A DNA stretch of 64,000 nt, from positions 127,764,974 to 127,828,973 of the forward strand of contig JAVGWX010000003.1 in the NCBI GenBank assembly GCA_036924085.1. Direction: 5' to 3'. Position numbers and translations under genes: made by a program. The notes beneath the pieces were generated by a model. The model saw nothing but the letters and a program-made list of their open reading frames with translations, had not been told where the DNA came from and ran no database searches. The stretch comes from Ariolimax columbianus (lineage: Eukaryota > Mollusca > Gastropoda > Stylommatophora > Arionidae). Every line of letters begins with the position of its first letter. Positions within the stretch are counted from its first letter, which is position 1. Positions 35,745 to 45,351 of this stretch are shown here, piece after piece.

Positions 35745-38645
35745 CACCACTGCCTTGTGAGATACCTGTTCAAGGGAAAGGCTTCTGGAGTAAACCCTAA
35801 GAAAGAATCCAGAGCTGGTCTCCCTAAGACAGTCTAGTGGTGGTTCCATCGCTATTTTGGTAACTCCTGCGACGTAGCTGATTCCAGGCTGTATCGGTTA
35901 ATGCTGGTCCCCTGGATGAATTAGTTACGTGGAGAGGAGGGACCTGCTGCACGGGCAACAGCTTGTGCTCCATAGAAGAATGTCCAAGCTTGTGACCTGA
36001 CGAGTACTTCCAGTTTCACTCTGCGGTGTCGACACAAGTGCGTCAACAGTTAAACGGGGATGTTGGAATGTCCGTACCATGCTGACTGAACTATCTGATA
36101 ACCTGCATGATATAAACGATGCCAGAAAGACACGCGCAATCAATGACGAACTGAAAAGACTTGATGTGAACATTGTAGCACTCCAAGAAACTCGGTTACC
36201 GGGCTCGGGGACAATAAGTGAGAAAGTCTACTTATTCTACTGGCAAGGAACAGACTCTACCGAAAAGAGAGAGCACGGTGTAGGCTTTGCAGTTAAAAAG
36301 TCTCTATTACATATGGTTGAACCAGGTGAGACTGTTCAGAATGCCTGCTTACGCTTCATCTCCCTACCACAGTAGGTCCTGTCACCCTTGTCAGTGTATA
36401 TGCACCTATCTTGTGCTCCATACCTGAAGTCAAAGTTCCATCACACCAGAAGCCAAAGCAAGCCATGCATTGTCGCAAGTAGAATGTCAGACCCTGAACT
36501 GATCAAGAGATTTCACAATGCTTTTCAGGAAACTCAATATCCAACATTATAACACCGCTGTTACAAGAGATCTGACAGCCTCTTTAAAATGTCATACACA
36601 ACACTGCACTTGTTACATTTGGAGGAAGAACTGTTAAATCAGATGACTGGTTTGAAGTGAAAGTGGAGGATATGACATCCGTCATTGAGACTAAGGGCAC
36701 TGCTCTGACAGGTACTCTGTACAACTTCCAGTCCGTCAGAAGCCAGGTGCAACAAACAGCTCGTCAGTGTGCAAATGAGTATTGGCTACAGTTAGTGAAA
36801 ACATCCAGACTGCAACACAAACAGAGAACATAAGACGAATGTACGATCATATAAAGAAAGCTATTGGCCCTGCGAATAGGAAAACAGCACCGCTCAAATC
36901 CATTATGGGTTAGAAAATAACAGATAAATGAAAGCAGATGGAGCGATGGCACTATTCTGAGCCCTACTCGTGTGTCAATATAGTCATCTCCTCAGCTCTT
37001 GACGCTGTCAAAAGTTATCCCAGTATGGATGAGCTTGACATCAAACCATCTATTGTAGATCTGAATAAAGTTATTGACAGCTTAGCCCTGTGAAAAGCAC
37101 CAGGCAGTGACGGGATCCTACCTGATTCGATCAAACGCTGTAAAGATACACTTTTGCTACCACTGTGTATGATGTTATGTCAGTGTTGGAAAGAGGTCCC
37201 AATACCTCAAGATATGAGAGATGCACAGATTGTAACATTTTACAAAAACAAAGGTGACAGAAGTGACTGCAATAGCTATCGAGGTGTCTCTCTGCTAAGT
37301 GTTGTAGGTAAAGTCTTCACCAGAGTTATCTTACTAAGACTACATAAATTGGCTGAGCGTGTGTATCCGTAGTCACAGTGCGGATTCAGGCTTGGAAGAT
37401 CAACAATCAACATGATTTTCTCTCTTCTACAACTTCAGGAAAAGTCACATGAGTAGAACCAGCCCTTTTATGGTGCCTTCATTGATCTGACAAAGGCATT
37501 TGATTTGGTTAGTAGAGATGGCCGCCTCTTCAAAATCCTCTCTAAAATAGGTTGCCCAAACAAACTGCTGCAACTAAATAATATCGTTCTATGGGGGCAT
37601 GACAAGAACAGTCCAATTTGATAGTAGCATATCACAACCATTTGGAATTCTAAGTGGTGTTAAGCAGGGCTGTGTTCTGGCCGCAACACTGTTTGGAATC
37701 TTCTTTTCTCTGTTACTGAAACATGCATTTGTTAACGCAAATGAAGGAATCTGCCTTCACACTAGATCAGATGGTAGTCTGTTTAACCTTGCAAGGCTCA
37801 AGGTCAAAATGAAGATAAGGGAGATCATCATCATCAGGGACTTGCTTTTCGCTGATACTGCTGCAATTGTCACCTACAGTCAGCAGGAACTTCAGAGATT
37901 GATAGATCGCTTCTCCCAGGCTTGCAAAGATTTTGGGCTCACAATGAGTCTCAATAAAACAAATGTTCTGAGACAGGAAGTAGATGCCACACCAAATCTT
38001 AGCATCGATAATTATGAACTGGCAGCTAATCAATGACAAGCTGTCTCTAGACCCAGAAAAAGACAGTCCATTAGCAAAGCTGCTGCTACATTTGCTCACC
38101 TCACAACACGTGTTTGGAAATACCAGAAGCTGACAATAAAAACCATGGTATACAATGCATGTGTTGTAAACACACTTCTATATGGCAGCAAGACTTGTAC
38201 AACTGATGCCAAACAAGAGCACAGGCTTAACACCTTCCACTTACGGTGCCTGTGATTCATTCTTGGAATTTCATGGATGGACAGAGTGACAAATGCAGAG
38301 GTGCACTCTAGCACTGGTCTTCCAAGCATGTACACTCTTTTTAGGCAGCAAAGACTATAATGGTTTGGTCATGTTTGTCACATATAATATGGTCCTAAAG
38401 ATATCCTCTATGGACTGTTGGCGAATGGCACGAGAACAGTCGGCCGACCACGGATGAGGTTCAAAGTGTGCAAGCGTGATATGAAGGCCCTGGATATAAA
38501 TATGACATCCTGGGAAGACGAAGCTGCAGAACCATCCAGGTGGAGATGTACACTAAATGACCAGTTCACGCTTGGTGAAGAGAAGCTCTTGCAACACAGA
38601 GAAGTGAAAAGACAACACCGCAAGGAGAAAGACAACAAAAGCTAA
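35745..38645 (+). mobile_element. RTE-like LINE, leader to C-terminus, inactive
   Basis: Leader (35745-35910) as at 960-1480; then endonuclease GCWNVRTMLTEL, VALQETRLPGSGTIS, REHGVGFAVKKS; decayed linker; RT with DAQIVTFYKNKGDRSDCNSY, RGVSLLSVVGKVFTRVIL, motif A FIDLTKAFDLVSRDG, motif B LSGVKQGCVLAATLFGIFF, motif C LLFADTAAIV (second Asp lost), LTMSLNKTNVL; then LYGSKTCTTDAKQEHRL, GISWMDRVTNAEVH and C-terminal GRPRMRFKVCKRDMKALD with TSWEDEA. The endonuclease resembles the craniofacial-development-protein-2-like type known from RTE elements. About 2.9 kb; stops and shifts throughout. Confidence 0.9.
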
Positions 38646-38666
38646 GTATACATTTTGTTGTTATAG

Positions 38667-38698
38667 GCGCTACTACTACTACTACTACTACTACTAAT
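38667..38698. repeat. (ACT)n at LINE 3' end
   Basis: About nine act/cta triplets 20 bp after the LINE stop codon, at the likely 3' terminus. Confidence 0.85.
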
Positions 38699-38699
38699 A

Positions 38700-39650
38700 G
38701 TTGCCTGAACTTCTGTCAGAGTTGGAGGGTCAGTGCTAGTCTGTGGATCGGGAGGAGTTGCTACAGATTCATCATCCAGGTCAAGGCAGGCAGTGGCTGG
38801 TCAATGGTTCAAGGCAAGAGTGTAGTGCTCACTCTACCTAGCCAGCACTTCTTCATGCGTTGTTCAGGTTGAGCCATCTGACTTGTTCACAAACTCAACA
38901 CTGTCGTGGGGCTTTTTCTTACCTCCAGTGAGGAGAAGCTTTATGGCCTGGTAGGCGGGCCTGAGGTCATTAGATTTGAGACCAACTTTGACTGGAACAG
39001 CAATGTCACTGAAGAAACGTTCCCTGTCGACTCTTGCTACCGAGCGGAAACGGCTCTGTTGATATCAGCATTCGACAAGATCATTGCAGAGCCTGGGAGC
39101 TTTCTTTTGAAGTATTATATAGTAGGTGGTGTCAGAGAGCCACGGTTGACATTTTGGTTGTTGTGATCTCTTAATAAACTTGGCCACATCGCATATGGCG
39201 TCTTTTATGGTAGACCATGCTGCCTCCGGGTCATCTGAGAGGGGGTCCGCAGCAGCGAGGTGACACCTGACAGTATCAACGTATTTCTCGGCAGTACTCT
39301 GGTAAAGTTTGAGAAGCTGGACATTAATCCTGTGGGGCTGCACCGGTTTGAAAGAGGCATATGGACTGATGGAGAACATCGCTGTCATCAGGCGGTGATC
39401 AGTGTTAGCTGTGGCCTCCGCGCGTCAAAGGACACGGCAGGAGGTCACCCGGTCGAGACTTCTCACCAAGATGTGGTCGATTTCCTTCCTGGTTTTCAGG
39501 GATGGATGTCTGAGAGAATAGGACTCATCAATATCAGTACTATTCCCCATCTGTCTAGACAAATTGAGCACATATGTGTCCTTGTACAATTCTTGATATC
39601 ATTTCTTCATAGCATATGGTAAACGACTGAGCTGAAGATCTACTGAGCCG
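38700..39650 (-). mobile_element. LINE endonuclease-RT linker, antisense
   Basis: Minus strand: a decayed endonuclease end near 39480, then FKPVQPHRINVQLLKLYQ, DPEAAWSTIKDAICDVAKF, CQPWLSDTTYYIIL, and further 3' SEHYTLALNH, LDLDDESVATPPDPQTS. This is the region between endonuclease and RT in RTE-like elements (QxxFxxLL ... WxxEHFxxLLN). It is 3'-incomplete: the RT itself is missing. Confidence 0.82.
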
Positions 39651-39655
39651 CCACC

Positions 39656-40205
39656 ATTCTACCAAAACTGCTATATGCATGAAAGAGCTGGACTGTTTGC
39701 AATGGAGGCACCAGGAGGCTGTCTTCCATATGACTTGTCTAAGACGTATACTGCGTATTTGCTGGCAGGACCATAACACAGATAATGAAGTTTATGCAGA
39801 GCCAACATGACAGTTATTCTTGCACTTTTGCAAAAAACCCAACTGAGAAGAGCTGTCTACCTTGTTCAAATGTCAAGCACGAGGCTCCTGTATGGTGAAC
39901 TGAGTGGAGGAGGATGATCATTAGGAAGTAAAAAAAAATGGATTCAAGGACGGCCTGAAGAAGTCCCTTAAGTGTTGTCAAATAGACATTTACACCTGGG
40001 AAAACCTGGCTCACAATCGTTCCACCTGGAAGAGCAAAGTGGCTCCGTGTTCAGGCAACCCAGAATAGACGCACAATCAGGAAGTCTAGAGAACAGGGAA
40101 CATCAATGGCAGATGCGGTTATGTTTTCCAGTCATGTCATATAAATTTCTGCACTCACATTGCCTTGATCAGTTATGAGCACACTCATGTACTCTAGGAC
40201 ATGGG
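39656..40205 (+). mobile_element. LINE C-terminal fragment, second copy of the 27-28.4 kb family
   Basis: Plus strand carries the blocks found at 27930-28425: the tgctggcaggaccata(a/t)cacagataatgaag block, then tgtcaa(a)taracac, aacctggctca(a/c)aatcgtt(c/a)acctggaag, gttcaggca(a/g)cccagaatagacg. Coding potential is degraded (QPRIDAQSGSLE in one frame). Lacks RT. Confidence 0.85.
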
Positions 40206-40339
40206 ATGATGTTGGTGGTCCTCATCGACGAAAATGGACGAATTCATAAAAAAAATTATTTATTAAAGTAAACAAATGTACTGTAGCCTTCCCTGAGTTA
40301 ATATATTACTGAGGAAGAAAGAATATGGCCATTGTACCT

Positions 40340-40545
40340 CCATGCATGCCCCAAAAGGCATTTAAAAAGAGCATTGTGCATGAGGCTAGCAACCTCATCA
40401 TGTAAAATAAATTGGTAGATAAACTACCACTGCAAAAGCATGCAAAGTCATCTGAGATAGTCTTCCTAAAAGGGGGCCAACTGTAGTGGTGGCCATATAG
40501 TCTTGGTGGAAGGAATAAAAAAACAGCAGGACGAAAGAAGAAGAA
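40340..40545 (+). mobile_element. Dispersed repeat family D, copy 4
   Basis: gaggctagcaacctcatcatgt, actaccactgcaaaagca, gggggccaactgtagtggtggcc and a purine-rich gaaagaagaagaatg tail match 14280-14485 in order. Confidence 0.55.
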
Positions 40546-41200
40546 TGTCTTATAGTCTAGAAGATGACAATATTGAAATATATGTTTTTCTAATAAAAAA
40601 AATAAAAAAAGTACAATGTTGTATGGGAAGTGTTAGTAAACCCATCTCAAGTAATGTAGCCAGGTTTGTGGAGTCTAGATCCTAGACTAAGGAAAATTAC
40701 TTTAGTCTGGTGCAAAATACTGACCTCACATCCACACAGGTGGAAACACATGCCGGTACAGCAGCCTGGCAACAAGGTGGGTGTTCGTCACTGTGATCCC
40801 TGTAGTGGTGAGCTAGATGAGAAACCTAGCATTACACTACAGCTAGGAAAGCTCCAGCCCACCTTCTTCAGTAAACCCAAGAATATAGAATCAGGCACTC
40901 AAATCTGATACCAGAGAAAATATATTTGCTAACAGCCAAGAACTCTGATGTGGAACTTGGGACAACAGCTATTGTCTTAACGCGTTCTATGTGGCAGTGC
41001 AGTTAAAATGCTTGTCTCTCAATGCAAAGGGACCAAAGGTACTTTTACATTTAAAAATAGGAAATGGTAGTACTATATGAAGCTGGAATGATTGGATCAT
41101 AATGAAACTGGGGATTGAACATGTCCTTTTGCTGTGGCAGACAAGGCACTTTAACCACTCCACATAGTCTACACATTAAAAATTACTGATCAAACAAATT
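40546..41200. other. Unrecognised; one protein-like frame
   Basis: The plus-strand frame at 40666-40908 (WCKILTSHPHRWKHMPVQQP, then GNKVGVRHCDPCSGELDEKP) is compositionally plausible and without low complexity. It has no recognised family and is surrounded by repeats; probably the remnant of another element. Confidence 0.35.
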
Positions 41201-42345
41201 CAAGAATATAAACAGCAGTGGTGAATTGGGTGAACAAATGTGCTGTAATCAAAAACATAAAAGTATAACTTTGTTAAATTAATTTACTGAAGTCAGGAAT
41301 TTATAAAAAGTAGTGGTGACTTGGTTAAGCAAAAGTACTGTAGCCAAGAACATAAAAAAGCACTGGTGACTTGGTCAAACAAAAGTACTGTAGTCAAGAA
41401 CTTTAAAAGTAGTGGTAGTAGTGATGATTTGGCTAAACAAAAGTGTGACGACTGTATTAAACAAAAGTAGTACTTATTAGGTCAAACAAAAGTGCTGTAG
41501 TCAAGAACTTTAAATGTAGTGGTAGTAGTGATGATTTGGCTAAACAAAAGTGTGACGACTGTATTAAACAAAAGTAGTACTTATTAGGTCAAACAAAAGT
41601 ACTGTAGTCAAGAACTTTAAAAGTAGTGGTAGTAGTGATGATTTGGCTAAACAAAAGTGTGACGACTGTATTAAACAAAAGTAGTACTTATTAGGTCAAA
41701 CAAAAGTACTGTAGTCAAGAACTTTAAAAGTAGTGGTAGTAGTGATGATTTGGCTAAACAAAAGTGTGACGACTGTATTAAACAAAAGTAGTACTTATTA
41801 GGTCAAACAAAAGTACTGTAGTCAAGAACTTTAAAAGTAGTGGTAGTAGTGATGATTTGGCTAAACAAAAGTGTGACGACTGTATTAAACAAAAGTAGTA
41901 CTTATTAGGTCAAACAAAAGTACTGTAGTCAAGAACTTTAAAAGTAGTGGTAGTAGTGATGATTTGGCTAAACAAAAGTGTGACGACTGTATTAAACAAA
42001 AGTAGTACTTATTAGGTCAAACAAAAGTGCTTGTAACTAGGACAAAAAGAAGTATGGCAGACAAGAACAAAAAAGTAGTCGTGATTTAGTTCAACTAAAT
42101 TACTGCAGGAACATTCTAAGCAGTGGCAATTAGGTTAAACAGAAGTGTTGTAGTCAAGAACATAAAAAGTAGTGATGACTTGGTTAAACTATATTACTGT
42201 AGTCAAGGGTTTTAAAAATTGTGGTAGTAGTGGTTATTCGGTTAAACAAAAGTAGGGTTACTTTATCAAACAAAAGTGTAGCAATTTTGTCAAACAAAAG
42301 TACTGTAGTCAAGAACATAAATGTAGGGGTCATTCAGTCAAAGAA
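41200..42345. repeat. Complex tandem array with homogeneous 107-bp core
   Basis: The core at about 41395-42030 has six 107-bp units (ttattaggtcaaacaaaagt ... taaacaaaagtagtac; starts at 41474, 41581, 41688, 41795, 41902, 42009) that look identical except for single bases such as agtgctg/agtactg. The edges (41200-41395, 42030-42345) contain shuffled shorter pieces of the same words (caaaagtactgtagtcaagaac, agtagtggtgac). No coding capacity. Confidence 0.97.
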
Positions 42346-42522
42346 AAATGCAGCATGGTCTCATTTAACAATAGGGTTATATTCCACAAGATTGACAAAG
42401 TATTATCCAAAAAAGAAACAAATGACTACCGTACCTCTGGACCATAGAAAACAGGGACATTCCAAGTCATATTTAGCAAGACAACAATATGATTGAACAA
42501 TATGTCTGTTGTAGGTATGTAT

Positions 42523-42531
42523 TGTTCTTTT
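42523..42531. repeat. Possible SINE target-site duplication, left
   Basis: TGTTCTTTT, equal to 42786-42794, next to a T-rich tail. Low complexity weakens it. Confidence 0.45.
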
Positions 42532-42785
42532 TTTTTAAAAATCTTTTTTTGCGTTCGCCTAATTTTTCTAATCCCCAAGGCGGTGTGCGTTGCACTGTGT
42601 TTTTATTTTGCGCCTGTCGGCCCAGTACATCCGACTTCAGCATGTATTTTATGTAAGGGTCTGCTTCCTCCTGCCTTTTCTAAGGGTTTGCTTCCCCGGG
42701 GTAACGGCCGGTGCTGTGATGGGGATCGAACCCAGCCCTTCTGGTTGTGAGCCGTGCTACTTTACCACTAGGCCACGCCGTCCCC
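42532..42785 (-). mobile_element. tRNA-derived SINE
   Basis: The minus strand starts GGGGACGGCGTGGCCTAGTGG with A box TGGCCTAGTGG (42775-42765) and B box GGTTCGATCCC (42732-42722), both consensus. The body follows with gctgaagtcggatgtactggg and an A-rich end. Body blocks are shared with the SINEs at 12042-12400 and 53863-53968. The acceptor stem is not closed, so this is a SINE and not a tRNA gene. Confidence 0.85.
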
Positions 42786-42794
42786 TGTTCTTTT

Positions 42795-43472
42795 ATTTAA
42801 TTCTGAGCAAACAACTGATGTGGGATAACACTTGAGACAAGAAGCAAATTAAAAATCATAACAAAAAGCAAGACTTTCTGTCTTACATCAAGTCTTTTTT
42901 TGTTGTGATTTATTGATTGTTTTCATTTGTCTTTTGTCCCTGATGAAGGTCTTGCAACGGTTACGTGGGTTTCATATTGTTTATGTCCTGGTACAATGAC
43001 TGAACCATTACTTATAAATGTTCTTATTGACTTAAATCAATCAATGACATCATGTTAGATGATGACACAGTATCAATGAACGAGTAATCTGCATATTGCA
43101 GAAGATTGACATCAAAAGTGGGCTGAGCATGGCAGGACAGAGACATATGTAGAACCAGCATGATAAGGACAACAATGGTATCAATACAATTCCCTTTTTT
43201 CTGAAAGTGTGTCTATATATCTGCAGAGAATGTGGCAATGTCAATTATGTATAACATATTCTGAGCAATGTATAAATGCACTTATAATTTGTTAGGCCAT
43301 TCACAGGTCAACCACAATTTTATTAACAATAGAATTTCATGAAAATAATAAGAGAACTTCGTAGCTACTGAAAAATCCCAGACAAAGAACCTCTTTATAC
43401 AACTAAATACTACTTACAGACTTCAGCAGTAAATGACTTAATAGCCGAGCAATAAGAAAATACACTAAAATT
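42795..43472. other. No gene recognised
   Basis: AT-rich DNA with no visible feature. Confidence 0.5.
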
Positions 43473-43520
43473 ATTGATTCAGCTGTCTATGGGCTCCTGT
43501 CCTTTGGACCAAAATATACT
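43473..43520 (-). mobile_element. Tiny LINE 3' end remnant
   Basis: ttgattcagctgtctatgggctcctgtcctttggaccaa matches the LINE 3' end at 8453-8492 (ttgattcagcggcctatgggctcctgccctttggcccaa) with few changes, encoding GxRAGAHRPLNQ on the minus strand. Confidence 0.7.
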
Positions 43521-43850
43521 AAAAAGATTAAAGTTGTTAGCCAAATTCTGAAAGTTTACTGATTAATCTCAGCAAAGATAACTTGCCTTGATGCAGAAAA
43601 CTTGGAGGCCTGCATGGCCAGCACAATAATATCAGGGCACAAGGCCACATCATACGTTTGGTTGCAACAACATATATCATCAAAAGTGGTAGCCCAAACA
43701 GAAGATTAAGAGAAAGTATTTACACAATTTCAGAGAAGTGTGGACTGACTTGAATCAAACTAACTCACAGCAAATACACTAGAAATTCATCCATTACAAC
43801 ACCAGGCAGCTGCAAAATAGTTGCAGGAAGAAACAACACTAAAATAAATA
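43521..43850. other. No gene recognised
   Basis: Possible very old LINE C-terminus (GHIIRLVATT, SPNRRLRESIYT on the plus strand), too decayed to call. Confidence 0.3.
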
Positions 43851-43854
43851 ATTA

Positions 43855-44117
43855 CAAGGTGTGTTCAAATGAAACCGGACCTAACTGCACCAAGTGAACA
43901 TACATACATTGCGCATCATGACATCACTTCTGAAGTAAACGGCACATACCAACTGTCAAGTTTGCAAAATATTATTATCCCCCAACTAATAGTGTCCTCA
44001 GCAGACCGTCGAAGACATGGCGGGTGTGATACGGAATCTGTCTAGAGTTGATCAGTGAGCGGTAATTGGGTTTCTAGCAGCTGAAGGATGTCGACCAGTT
44101 GACATTCATCACAGAAT
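43855..44117 (+). repeat. Left arm of fold-back mariner
   Basis: Terminal repeat plus transposase N-terminus reading rightward from MAGVIRNLSRVDQ at about 44018. It carries the same TGA after VDQ as the right arm. Confidence 0.85.
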
Positions 44118-44318
44118 GTTGACAAAAGTGGCGAACGCAAGCTCTGGGGACAGTCCACCCGAATTGCTGCATCAATTTTGGTGATGGCATCTTCTGATGC
44201 AACAATATGCGCCTGACCTGGTGTCGGAAGATCTTTCATTAACCCACGTCCTTCTCTAAACATCGTTGTCCAGTTCTTCACTGGTCTTCGACACACTTTT
44301 GTCACCATACACTACCTG

Positions 44319-44582
44319 AATTCTGTGATGAATATCAACTGGCCGACATCCTTCAGCTGTTAGAAACCAAATCACCACTCACTGATCAACTCTGGACAGA
44401 TTCAGTATTACACCCACCATGTTTTCAACAGTCTGCTGAGGAAACTCTGAGTCGGAGGATAATGAAATTTTGCAAACTTGACGGTTAGTATGTACTGTTT
44501 ACATCAGAAGTGACGTGATCATGCGAATCGTATGTATGTTCACTTGGTGCATTTAGGTCCGGTTTCATTTGAACACGCCTCG
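44319..44582 (-). repeat. Right arm of fold-back mariner
   Basis: Inverted partner of 43855-44117, reading leftward from MVGVILNLSRVDQ; continues past the repeat into VVYGDKSVSKTS and the transposase helix-turn-helix region. Confidence 0.85.
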
Positions 44583-44789
44583 TAGTTTAAAAAACAAAAT
44601 ATATGCTACTGATAAAATTGGAGTGCAAATAAGTCAGAACAAGCTGAAAAAAATTTACCAAAGCTGCCTGTGATGACCTACCTGTGCAATATTCACACAA
44701 ACAGAACAAAAACATCTACATGCTGAGTAATACTTCCAGACATTTAACCGGATCTGAAATGTAACCTTTAAATACAATGAAGACATCTC

Positions 44790-45064
44790 TAGTAATCCAT
44801 GGTATAGTGAGAAAATACATCAGAAAATATCTCTGGTATATTCATAGTGTAATGAGAAAATACATCACTTGACATCTCTGGTATATCCATAACATTGCAA
44901 ACAAAATACATCCATGATGTCTCCAGTTCATTCACGGTACAGTAAAAGAATACATCGCATGACGTCTCTGGTTCATTCACAGTACAGTAAGAGAATTCAT
45001 CACATGACATCTTGGGTACATTCAGGGTGTACTGACAAAATACATCACATGACATATTGGACAC
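44790..45064. repeat. 45-bp tandem array downstream of the host gene
   Basis: Six degenerate copies of a 45-bp unit (gagaaaatacatcacatgacatctctggtatattcatagtgta-like). The length equals 15 codons and the minus strand stays open (MSCDVF.YCTVN.PE repeat). It lies about 190 bp beyond the stop of the C20orf27 homolog and could be part of its 3' untranslated region. Confidence 0.88.
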
Positions 45065-45253
45065 ATGATACAGAACTGTTCCTGTTACATTTTAAAATGG
45101 AAATAATAATTATTTGTGTAAAAACCTTATATTTTCTGCAGTGATAAAGAACTTATGCAAGCTCCAAGCCGACTTAGCAATTGTTAATGTGGCCAGTTTC
45201 TTCAAATAAAAAAGTTTCTAACAAGCATATTAAATCAACTCACAACCGTGTTA

Positions 45254-45351
45254 TCAAAACCCTTGCCAGTCACTGTCATCTGTCTCCTCATCCCACTGTA
45301 TCCTCACGCAGTGAATACCTTTCTTAAGTGATGGGGTACCTTTTCCCTTAC
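45254..45351 (-). CDS. C20orf27: C20orf27 homolog exon 5 (last) with stop codon
   Basis: 98 nt after a strong polypyrimidine acceptor (tcttctctcactgaacacag). It encodes GTPSLKKGIHCVRIQW and ends DDSDWQGF followed by TGA. The human protein has GTPMLLDGVKCV and ends SDWHGFD, which makes this the most diagnostic exon. The exon begins GTAAGG, itself donor-like, so an alternative splice is conceivable. Exon 4 lies 8.7 kb upstream across the repeat-filled intron 4. Confidence 0.95.

Larger units (their letters stand above)
43855..44582. mobile_element. Fold-back mariner derivative with two inverted 5' halves
   Basis: Flanked by TA on both sides. Both ends read inward c(a/g)agg(t/c)gtgttcaaatgaaa...; 50 of the first 53 bases agree by my count. 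Similarity continues inward about 263 bp on each side (43855-44117 and, inverted, 44582-44319), far beyond a terminal repeat, and includes the start of a transposase on both arms: M(A/V)GVI.NLSRVDQ, a TGA, then FL(A/T)AEGCRPVDIHHR. The centre, read on minus, continues the transposase (VKNWTTMFREGRG, HIVASEDAITKIDAAIR). The catalytic half is absent. Confidence 0.85.

Noticed and set aside
42221..42496. Plus-strand 91-codon frame after the 107-bp array
   Set aside because: Begins in the repeat words and has no recognisable domain.
42713..42785. tRNA gene on the minus strand
   Set aside because: A and B boxes are good but the acceptor and anticodon stems do not pair, and sequence continues into a SINE body.
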